NCBI GenBank assembly: GCA_021808055.1
Contig: JAKBCH010000101.1
Location: forward strand, 1-5,145
Reading direction: 5' to 3'
DNA: 5,145 bases
DNA from: Pseudomonadota bacterium
Lineage (GTDB): Bacteria; Pseudomonadota; Alphaproteobacteria; Acetobacterales; Acetobacteraceae
Shown: positions 1 through 5,145 of the stretch, one piece after another
How positions within the stretch are numbered: position 1 is the stretch's first letter
Layout: every line of letters begins with the position of its first letter
Position numbers and translations under genes: made by a program
The notes under the pieces: generated by a model
Databases searched by the model: none
Told to the model about the DNA's origin: nothing
What the model saw: the letters and a program-made list of their open reading frames with translations, nothing else

Positions 1-1104
1 GTGGCGGTGGCGCGTTCCGCCGTGAACGAGACCGGGATGGCCAAATTGGTACAAGCTGTCCGCGCCAGCATTGAACCCGGCGCCAGTGGCCTGCCGACCT
101 TTGATATGAGCGATGCGGCGAAGATTTACGCCGCCACGCTGGGGCCGTTCGCGGCACAGATGCATCAAGTGCACAGCCTTGTGGTGGCGCCCTCCGGCGC
201 ATTGCTGGCGCTGCCCTTCTCGCTGCTGCCCACCAGCCCCGCCAGCGTGGATAACCTCGCCGCCGCGCCCTGGCTGATCCGCGAAACCAGCCTTGCTTAT
301 GTGCCAGCCGCGGCGAATTTCGTTTCATTACGGCGCGCACAGGGAACGTCCGCCGCGAAACGGCCTTGGTTCGGCTTTGGCGATTTCCAGCCAGTGTCGC
401 TGGCTCAAGCGCAACAAACGTACAACCCCGCCACCTGCCCTGAAAGTGCCGCCGAATTCGCCGGGCTGCCGCAACTGCCCTATGCAAGGCTGGAATTGCA
501 GGCGGCGGCGGCGGTGTTTGGTGCTGGCCCGCAGGATGAGCTGCTAGGGGCGGCCTTTACCGTGCCGGATGTGCAGAAGGCGGATTTGCGGAATTTCCAG
601 ATTCTACATTTCGCCACCCATGCGCTACTGCCGACGGACCTGCCCTGCCAGCCGGAGCCGGCCATCGTTACCTCTGCCCCGGCGGGCGCCAACTCCGCGA
701 ATAATGCGCTGCTGACAACGAGCGACGTGACCGGGCTGAAGCTGGATGCAAATCTCGTGGTGCTCTCCGCCTGCAATACCGGCGGCGGCGAAGCGGGCGG
801 CGAGGCGCTTTCCGGGTTGGCCCGCAGCTTCTTCTATGCCGGGGCGCGGGCAATAATGGTGACGCAATGGTCGGTAAACGACCAGGTCTCCGCCTATCTG
901 GTGGCGGACACGCTCTCACGCCTGCATGCGGGCAATGCGGGCGGGGCGGCGGGCAGCTTGCGGGCGGCGCAGCTGGCGCTGATTGCCGGGGCAGGGAAAA
1001 GTTTCCCGGCGCAGATCGCGGATCCGTTTTATTGGGCGGCCTTTACCGTGATCGGCGATGGCGGCGCCGAGCCTCTTTCCGCCAACGTATCCTCAAGTCT
1101 ATAA
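1..1104 (+). CDS. CHAT-domain (caspase-like) protein, C-terminal part, 5' end outside window
   Basis: The reading frame is open to the left edge. The GTG at base 1 has no visible ribosome site, so it is probably an internal codon and residue numbers here count from the edge. The visible 367 residues are essentially a whole CHAT domain. A strand reading VVAPSGALLALPFSLLP (about residues 61-77) is the usual CHAT entry. LLGAAFT follows near 181, then HFATHAL with the predicted catalytic His207, then VVLSACNT with the predicted nucleophile Cys258. The domain ends with GLARSFFYAGARAIMVTQWSVND and the DPFYWAAFTVIGD block near the C-terminus. CHAT domains are cysteine peptidases of the caspase/separase clan. 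They often sit behind TPR repeats, which would lie upstream of this window. Both dyad residues are present, so an active protease is likely. The stop lies 6 bases before the kinase start, implying an operon. The substrate is unknown, and the protein's location cannot be judged without its N-terminus. Confidence 0.9.
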   Translation: MAVARSAVNETGMAKLVQAVRASIEPGASGLPTFDMSDAAKIYAATLGPFAAQMHQVHSLVVAPSGALLALPFSLLPTSPASVDNLAAAPWLIRETSLAYVPAAANFVSLRRAQGTSAAKRPWFGFGDFQPVSLAQAQQTYNPATCPESAAEFAGLPQLPYARLELQAAAAVFGAGPQDELLGAAFTVPDVQKADLRNFQILHFATHALLPTDLPCQPEPAIVTSAPAGANSANNALLTTSDVTGLKLDANLVVLSACNTGGGEAGGEALSGLARSFFYAGARAIMVTQWSVNDQVSAYLVADTLSRLHAGNAGGAAGSLRAAQLALIAGAGKSFPAQIADPFYWAAFTVIGDGGAEPLSANVSSSL

Positions 1105-1110
1105 ACCATC

Positions 1111-2910
1111 ATGACCGAAATGCTGGGAAAGTACGAACTCCGCCACGTGCTCGGCAAGGGCGCCATGGGCACCGTGTATGAGGGATACGATCCCATCATC
1201 GACCGGCGCGTGGCGATTAAAACCGTCAAACTGCCCGACCAGGAGGATGTGGAGGCGCAGGAGGAGCTGGCCCGCTTCAAGCGCGAGGCACAGGCCGCCG
1301 GGCGGCTCAGCCACCCCAATATCGTCGGCGTGTTCGACTATGGCGAGACGCCGGAGTTGGCCTATATCGTCATGGAGTTCGTGGACGGCACGACATTGAA
1401 GCAAGTGCTGGACAAGGGCGAACGGTTCGGGATTCCCGAGATCGTGCGGATCATGGACGGTTTGATGACCGGGCTGCAGTTCAGCCACGGGCGTGGCGTC
1501 GTTCACCGGGATATCAAACCCGCGAACATCATGCTTACCAAGGCGGGTGAGGTGAAGATCGCGGATTTCGGCATCGCGCGGATCGAAAGCAGCTCGATGA
1601 CTCAAGCCGGGACCATGCTGGGCACGCCCTCCTATATGTCGCCCGAGCAGTTCATGGGCCAGACGGTGGATGCGCGCACGGACCTCTATTCCTCCGGCGT
1701 AATGCTCTACCAACTTCTCACAGGTGAAAAACCGTTCGATGGCGGGTTGACCGCGATCATGCACAAGGTGCTGCATACGGAGCCACCGGCACCCTCCGCC
1801 TTGTCCGTCTCGGTCACCCCAACGATGGATGCGGTGGTGAAGAAGGCGATGGCGAAGCAGCCGGAAGATCGTTTTGATTCAGCATCCGATTTTGCCAAGG
1901 CGCTGCGCGATGCCGCCGAAGCAAAAACTGTCCATGCCGAAAGTTTCAGCCTAAGCCTGGATGATTTCGGCAGCGATGCAACGATGGTGGCACCACGCAA
2001 GGCGGCATCGCCGTCGTCCGCACCTGCACCCATACCAACGCCCACTCCCGCCGCGAAGAAAGGGCCGAGCCCGATGCTGCTCGGCAGCGGCGCCATCGTG
2101 CTGCTCGCCGTTCTGGGCGGCGGCGGATATATGTTATTCGGTGGCCACAAGCAGGCCGCGCCGCAAACAGCCGCCACCACAACGCGACAGCCCCAGCCCG
2201 CCACACAACCCGCTGCCCCACCGCCAATGACGGCCGCCCAGCGCGAGGCCGCATTCACCTCCACACTAGGTTCTCTACCTTGCACATTGCTAAACGCGAA
2301 CGGTTCCACACTAACCGGCGTTGCCGGGGCGGGTGCGCCGCAGGCGGCGTTAACAGCGGCGATAAACTCCCTGCCAAACTCAAGCACGATTCAAAACCGT
2401 ATCCAGACCATCGACGGGCCCTATTGCGCGGCTCTGGACGCGATCCGGCCCTACCATCCGCTTTTCATGGGCACGGGCGGCGCGCTTGGCCTGGTCTTGG
2501 CCGGTGGCAAGACCGTGCTGCGCGACGGCGATCTGCTCACCGTCGACCAAACCATGCCTGGTTTCAGCGGCTATCTGGAGACGGATTACTTTTCCAACGA
2601 TGGCACCGTGCTGCATCTCTACCCCACCAGTACGGATGCCGCGCAGCAATTTCCCGCTGGCAGCACCAAGGTTCTTGGCGACCCCGCGCATGGTGGCGCC
2701 AGTTGGCAGATCAGCGCTCCTTACGGAACAGATATGATCATCAGCATCGCATCCTCCGTGCCGCTGTTTACAAAATTGCGCCCGCAAGATGAAAATGCGA
2801 GTGATTATCTTCCAGCCTTGCGAACAGCGCTGCAGAATGCGGCGTCCGGCGGGGCACAAATTTCCGTGGCGGTAATTCCGGTGGTAACGCTGCCGAAAAG
2901 CGGCAGCTGA
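1111..2910 (+). CDS. Membrane-anchored Hanks-type Ser/Thr protein kinase with extracytoplasmic DUF4384-like domain
   Basis: A complete 599-residue protein. The kinase domain spans about residues 8-267: glycine loop GKGAMG (15-20), ATP-anchoring Lys37 in VAIK, probable helix-C Glu59, HRD loop HRDIKPAN with catalytic Asp134, DFG at 152-154, and SPE at 177-179 in place of APE. It is an RD kinase, and Thr164, Thr168 and Thr172 in the activation segment are plausible autophosphorylation sites. A Pro/Ala-rich linker (about 268-321) precedes one hydrophobic helix (about 322-343). The remaining 250 residues should therefore face the periplasm. They contain a Cys391/Cys439 pair that could form a disulfide, then a stretch (about 486-553) resembling DUF4384: a strand reading YLETDYFSNDGTVLHLYP, then an APYGTD..IASS..LF block. 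No good Shine-Dalgarno precedes the ATG, which lies 6 bases after the CHAT stop, so translational coupling is likely. Kinase function is near certain; the C-terminal domain name is recognised by pattern only. Confidence 0.95.
   Translation: MTEMLGKYELRHVLGKGAMGTVYEGYDPIIDRRVAIKTVKLPDQEDVEAQEELARFKREAQAAGRLSHPNIVGVFDYGETPELAYIVMEFVDGTTLKQVLDKGERFGIPEIVRIMDGLMTGLQFSHGRGVVHRDIKPANIMLTKAGEVKIADFGIARIESSSMTQAGTMLGTPSYMSPEQFMGQTVDARTDLYSSGVMLYQLLTGEKPFDGGLTAIMHKVLHTEPPAPSALSVSVTPTMDAVVKKAMAKQPEDRFDSASDFAKALRDAAEAKTVHAESFSLSLDDFGSDATMVAPRKAASPSSAPAPIPTPTPAAKKGPSPMLLGSGAIVLLAVLGGGGYMLFGGHKQAAPQTAATTTRQPQPATQPAAPPPMTAAQREAAFTSTLGSLPCTLLNANGSTLTGVAGAGAPQAALTAAINSLPNSSTIQNRIQTIDGPYCAALDAIRPYHPLFMGTGGALGLVLAGGKTVLRDGDLLTVDQTMPGFSGYLETDYFSNDGTVLHLYPTSTDAAQQFPAGSTKVLGDPAHGGASWQISAPYGTDMIISIASSVPLFTKLRPQDENASDYLPALRTALQNAASGGAQISVAVIPVVTLPKSGS
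2889..2907 (+). terminator. Hairpin over the last kinase codons, possible weak terminator or RNA stabiliser
   Basis: A perfect 7-base stem (gctgccg pairing with cggcagc) encloses the loop aaaag and ends 3 bases before the end of the stop codon. The following bases, tgaagtattctgctt, are not a proper T-run, so a standard intrinsic terminator is doubtful. It may protect the 3' end of the CHAT-kinase transcript, or it may be chance in GC-rich coding DNA. Confidence 0.3.
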
Positions 2911-2942
2911 AGTATTCTGCTTATGCGCTTGAAAATATGCTT

Positions 2943-3016
2943 AGAGCGCGATGGCTTCAGGTTCGCTCGCTTTGCGCGCGGAACTCAAGTCTTAATCGCC
3001 CTCTGTTTCATTGGTT
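2943..3016. repeat. Candidate interspersed intergenic repeat element (from memory of similar sequences)
   Basis: The stretch opening agagcgcgatggcttcaggt and running through aactcaagtcttaatcgcc to about ttggttcaaag looks like the short noncoding elements that recur between genes in alphaproteobacterial genomes. It contains an imperfect hairpin at 2961-2984: gttc/gaac outer arms, then gc and cgc pairs, with one bulge, one mismatch and a ttt loop. Only one copy is in the window, so the repeat status is not shown here and the boundaries are approximate. Confidence 0.3.
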
Positions 3017-3091
3017 CAAAGACGGGCGCAGAGACAAGTGCGATTACCGAGGCAATTCGATCCCATGCCATCCGGCTCCAATGGCACATCA

Positions 3092-3111
3092 TGTTACAAA
3101 ATGTAAACAGA
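3092..3111. promoter_or_regulatory. Operator-like palindrome / tandem half-sites upstream of cupredoxin gene
   Basis: The core TTACA-aaa-TGTAA (3094-3106) is a perfect interrupted palindrome. The same bases also read as two direct half-sites 10 bases apart, TGTTACAAAA and TGTAAACAGA. Tandem half-sites with 10-base phasing are typical of OmpR-family response regulators, and on the - strand tacattttgtaaca differs from the RstA-type box TACATNTNGTTACA at one position. The palindrome also resembles the CopY cop box (TACA-N2-TGTA) with one extra spacer base. It lies 84 bases before the cupredoxin start, a sensible place for a regulator. Which protein binds is unknown. Confidence 0.45.
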
Positions 3112-3195
3112 CAGAAACTGGGCCTATCGGCCAATGCGGCATTTTGGTAGCGTTGCGCGTCGACTTCGTTTCTAAATCTATAAGGAAATAGCCAG

Positions 3196-3711
3196 ATGAA
3201 AACGATTCTCACTACCTGCGCCGCCGTGCTCGGCCTGGGCTTTATTGCGGCGCAACCGGCTCTGGCCGACAACACGCCCGGCACCGCGTCGGCCGTGTCG
3301 GCGGCTTTCGCCGGTGTTACGTCTCAGCATTACACGGTTTATGTGCTGCCCGGCGGCATGGGTTTCGTTGGTCCGGATGGCCAGCATCATGACACCATCG
3401 CCCCCTCCTTCTTCGTGCTCAAGGTCGGCGTGCCTGTCACGTTCACCGTGATCAATTTCGATGACGGCAGCCACTCGATGAGCGCACCGGGCCTCGGCAT
3501 GAACATCATGATCAAGCCAGGCACCGATGAAGCCGACGGCAGCATCAAACCCGCTGTGACCACCTACACCTTCACCCCGTCCAAGGCGGGTGAGTTCAAG
3601 TGGAACTGCATGATGCAGTGCGACGGGCCGAGCCATTGGTCGATGTCGGCTGGCTTTGATGGCCCTGGCCAGGACGGCTTCATGGGCGGGCTGATCAAGG
3701 TCTTCCAGTAA
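3196..3711 (+). CDS. Exported cupredoxin with CuA-like copper motif of variant spacing
   Basis: A 171-residue protein. A Sec-type signal peptide is clear: Lys2, a hydrophobic core, and an ALA cleavage motif ending at residue 24, giving a mature periplasmic domain of about 147 residues. The start is supported by aagga (3182-3186) 9 bases before the ATG. The mature part is a single cupredoxin beta-sandwich with the metal ligands usually seen in this fold: His93 in GSHSM, then Cys138, Cys142, His147 and Met150. The second cluster is C-x3-C-x4-H-x2-M, close to the dinuclear CuA motif of cytochrome oxidase subunit II (C-x3-C-x3-H-x2-M) but with one extra residue before the histidine. TYTFTPSKAGEFKWNC before it and GFMGGLIKV after it are typical cupredoxin strands. 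Likely roles are electron transfer or copper handling in the periplasm. It stands alone as a transcription unit, ended by the terminator downstream. The partner oxidase or copper genes are not in view. Confidence 0.9.
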   Translation: MKTILTTCAAVLGLGFIAAQPALADNTPGTASAVSAAFAGVTSQHYTVYVLPGGMGFVGPDGQHHDTIAPSFFVLKVGVPVTFTVINFDDGSHSMSAPGLGMNIMIKPGTDEADGSIKPAVTTYTFTPSKAGEFKWNCMMQCDGPSHWSMSAGFDGPGQDGFMGGLIKVFQ

Positions 3712-3737
3712 CGGCCAGCGCTTTTTAACGCGGCTAC

Positions 3738-3766
3738 AAACCCCACCGGCTTCCGGTGGGGTTTTT
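3738..3766 (+). terminator. Rho-independent terminator of the cupredoxin gene
   Basis: A perfect 12-base stem (aaaccccaccgg pairing with ccggtggggttt) with a 3-base ctt loop runs into a T-run that is partly shared with the stem. It starts 26 bases after the cupredoxin stop. The matching T-run for the opposite strand is only three bases, so it should act mainly on + strand transcripts and separate them from the convergent hrpB gene. Confidence 0.92.
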
Positions 3767-3995
3767 GCTTTGGCAGAGCGATCGCATGGCCGCTTTGGCT
3801 GCCCCCGTCGGCGCTGATGAGACACAACCGGTATCTCGTATAAAGGAGGATTTCAAAGCCAGCCGTAGATGCGGTGATGCATGTCATTCGCCGGCCTGCG
3901 CGCGAACACAGCATTGCCGAGCTGTGCCAGCGCGAGCGTATTGCCAAAGCACGTATGAGTCCCGGCCGAAGGACGACTACCACCCCCGCTTCTCC
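3767..3995. other. Intergenic region between convergent cupredoxin and hrpB genes
   Basis: No intact gene is seen. A long + strand frame crosses this stretch and continues antisense to hrpB, but it matches no family and I treat it as a shadow of hrpB codon bias. The one recognisable item is a transposase remnant. I found no clear terminator for hrpB on the - strand and no convincing insertion-sequence ends. Confidence 0.5.
3844..3960 (+). pseudogene. Remnant of an IS3-family OrfA (HTH_Tnp_1) transposase
   Basis: Read in the frame of base 3844, the stretch gives RRISKPAVDAVMHVIRR, then REHSIAELCQRERIAKA. The two pieces resemble the N-terminus of IS3-type OrfA proteins (KPAxDAVVxxIRR) and their helix-turn-helix (xxSIAELCRREGIA). 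About two dozen residues usually found between them, the HYSAEEKIRIVLEGL segment, are missing. The frame begins right after a TAA, has no proper start in place, and loses similarity after about base 3954. No OrfB is present. It is a dead fragment of a mobile element, perhaps deleted internally. The family match is from memory of the consensus, not a search. Confidence 0.55.
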
Positions 3996-5145
3996 TTATT
4001 TCCAGGGTTCTTCCGGCCAGTCATGCTTGGGGTAACGCCCGCGCATGTCCCGCCTGGCATCTGCCCAGCCGCCGCGCCAGAAGCCCGCCAGGTCTGCGGT
4101 GATGGCGATGGGCCGCTGCGCGGGAGACAACAGCGCCAATTGCAACGGAATTTTGCCGCCCGCCAGAACCGGCGTGGCATCCGTGCCGTAAAACACATGT
4201 GCGCGGGCGGAGGCCACGGGGATAGGGCCGGAATAATCCACCCTCACCCGCCCGCCTTTCAGGTTCAGCTCGGCGGGCAATTCCTTGTCCAGCCGCACGG
4301 CTTGTTCGTGGGAAAGCTGGGCGCGGAGAATCTGATAAAGGTCCAGGCTTTTCGCCTCCTTCAGGCTGGTCATACCCGCCAGATACGGCGCCAGCCAATC
4401 CTGCGTGCTGGCCGCCAAAACTTCGCGGGAAAGGTCGGGGTAACCCGCTTCCACCCCGCGCATCACCGCCACCCGGGCGCAGAGATTCTCCGCTGCATCA
4501 GTCCAGTCCAACTGGTCCAGGCGGGCAGAAAATGCCTGGGCCAGGGCCGACTGGATTTCCTCCGGCGCCGGGCGGGCCGAGCGGTCGCTGAGCACCAGAT
4601 TGCCCAGCCGCACACGCTCACGCACGGAAACCGCGCCGCTCACCGGGTCAAACCCCGTTTCCCGCGTGGTCTTGCAGCGGGCTTGCAAGAACTCTGGCAG
4701 CGCATCGGCATCCAAAGCCGCACCCAGGCGGATTTTGGAGCCCTTGCCATCCAGGGATGCCACGGCGATGAGCTTGTTCCGCCCCAATGGGTCCGATGTC
4801 GGGAGATTGCCGGAGCCGCCGCCAGCTAGCCGGTAAGACCCCGCCTCGCCCCGCGCCTGGCCGATCCGGTCCGGAAACCCCGCCGCCACCACCGGGCCGG
4901 GCGCGCCAAAGCCGGGGATGGACCCCACCCCCAGCCGGTTGCAGTAAATCTTCGCCGCATGGCGCACGCGGGAGAGTATGGCGCGGTCACCTTCTCCCCG
5001 CCCGGCCAGTGCCTCCAACCGTAGCGCCAAATCCGCCGAGGCGGTTTGGGGCAGAAAATCCCGCTCCTCCAGAATCGCGGCAATGTCGGCCGCCAAAGCA
5101 CGGGTTGGTTTGTCCGGTGCCGCCAGCATCATCGCCGCCAAGCGC
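3996..5145 (-). CDS. hrpB: ATP-dependent helicase HrpB, C-terminal part, 5' end outside window
   Basis: The gene is read leftwards and is open to the right edge. The first in-frame start-like codon (TTG at 5141) is most likely internal (the frame reads RLAAMML). About 382 residues are visible, roughly the C-terminal half of a protein that is usually about 820-850 residues long. The DEAH helicase motor lies beyond the window. The visible part starts in the helicase-associated region (AILEERDFL, then FPDRIGQARGE..SYRLAGGG near 89-106). It ends in the HrpB-specific C-terminal domain: GGRVRVDYSG, VLAGGKIPLQLALLSPAQRP, DLAGFWRGGW and MRGRYPKHDWPEEP, the last at residues 366-379. These closing motifs are characteristic of HrpB rather than HrpA. 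HrpB is a presumed RNA helicase of proteobacteria with poorly defined substrates. It converges on the cupredoxin gene and shows no functional link to its neighbours. Confidence 0.93.
   Translation of the reverse strand, partial: RLAAMMLAAPDKPTRALAADIAAILEERDFLPQTASADLALRLEALAGRGEGDRAILSRVRHAAKIYCNRLGVGSIPGFGAPGPVVAAGFPDRIGQARGEAGSYRLAGGGSGNLPTSDPLGRNKLIAVASLDGKGSKIRLGAALDADALPEFLQARCKTTRETGFDPVSGAVSVRERVRLGNLVLSDRSARPAPEEIQSALAQAFSARLDQLDWTDAAENLCARVAVMRGVEAGYPDLSREVLAASTQDWLAPYLAGMTSLKEAKSLDLYQILRAQLSHEQAVRLDKELPAELNLKGGRVRVDYSGPIPVASARAHVFYGTDATPVLAGGKIPLQLALLSPAQRPIAITADLAGFWRGGWADARRDMRGRYPKHDWPEEPWK

Larger units (their letters stand above)
2911..3195. other. Intergenic region between kinase and cupredoxin genes
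   Basis: This stretch of 285 bases carries no convincing gene. Two overlapping small frames of 75 and 84 codons on the + strand resemble no family I recognise and lack good ribosome sites. The left half holds a candidate interspersed element with an imperfect hairpin. The right half holds a TTACA-N3-TGTAA palindrome, a short GGCC-tatc-GGCC inverted repeat (3121-3132) and a small palindrome aatgcggcatt (3133-3143). I could not pick a convincing -35/-10 pair. The region most likely contains the cupredoxin promoter because the upstream operon ends before it. Confidence 0.6.

Noticed and set aside
1099..1776. 225-codon - strand frame antisense to the kinase domain
   Set aside because: The opposite strand encodes invariant kinase motifs. 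This product is His-rich, low in recognisable features and has no ribosome site, so it is a shadow frame.
1707..2387. 226-codon - strand frame antisense to the kinase linker and membrane segment
   Set aside because: It is Ala/Gly/Ser-rich and mirrors the Pro/Ala linker of the real gene. No domain or start signal supports it.
3153..3182. Possible sigma-70 promoter (TTGCGC with a TATA-like box just before the ribosome site)
   Set aside because: A start from this -10 would fall at or past the Shine-Dalgarno sequence and remove it from the message, so the spacing does not work.
2923..3191. Two overlapping + strand small frames (75 and 84 codons) in the intergenic region
   Set aside because: Neither has a convincing ribosome site, a recognisable motif or a composition like the neighbouring genes. 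They also cover the repeat-like and operator-like sequences.
3178..3825. 215-codon - strand frame antisense to the cupredoxin
   Set aside because: The + strand carries a signal peptide, copper ligands, a ribosome site and a terminator. The antisense product has no family features.
3844..3882. Strong AGGAGG at 3844-3849 as the ribosome site of a real small gene
   Set aside because: No start codon lies at proper spacing. The ATG at 3877 is 27 bases away and opens into the transposase relic. The purine run is better explained as codons of that relic.
3756..4829. 357-codon + strand frame crossing the gap and lying antisense to hrpB
   Set aside because: The translation is rich in Arg, Gly, Gln and Pro with no recognisable domain. 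Most of it is the complement of well-conserved HrpB motifs, as expected from GC-rich codon bias. Its start lies inside the terminator hairpin.

Overview
The window is GC-rich coding DNA with long, tightly packed reading frames. It looks like an alphaproteobacterium, most likely an Acetobacteraceae-type acidophile or relative. That assignment rests on codon and protein flavour, the proteobacterial helicase HrpB and the cupredoxin type. It is an inference, not a proven identification.

Layout, left to right. (1) Bases 1-1104, + strand: the C-terminal part of a CHAT-domain (caspase-like) protein. The His/Cys dyad is visible and the gene enters from the left edge. (2) Bases 1111-2910, + strand: a complete membrane-anchored Hanks-type Ser/Thr kinase. 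It has a cytoplasmic kinase domain, a Pro/Ala linker, one transmembrane helix, and an extracytoplasmic C-terminal half with a two-cysteine region and a DUF4384-like fold. It starts 6 bases after the CHAT stop with no clear ribosome site of its own, so the two genes look like one translationally coupled unit. (3) Bases 2911-3195: a 285-base gap with a possible interspersed repeat and, nearer the next gene, an operator-like TTACA-N3-TGTAA palindrome. (4) Bases 3196-3711, + strand: an exported cupredoxin with a CuA-like metal motif of unusual spacing, closed by a strong intrinsic terminator at 3738-3766. (5) Bases 3767-3995: no intact gene, but a decayed piece of an IS3-type OrfA transposase. (6) Bases 3996-5145, - strand: the C-terminal half of the DEAH-box helicase HrpB, which runs off the right edge and converges on the cupredoxin gene.

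How the genes may work together. The CHAT protein and the kinase are the only pair with clear functional coupling. A kinase with an outward-facing sensor-like domain sits beside a caspase-like effector, which suggests a signalling module in which the kinase controls or is controlled by the protease. The substrate and trigger cannot be read from the sequence. The cupredoxin is a separate transcription unit for periplasmic copper or electron transfer. hrpB is an unrelated, conserved chromosomal gene.
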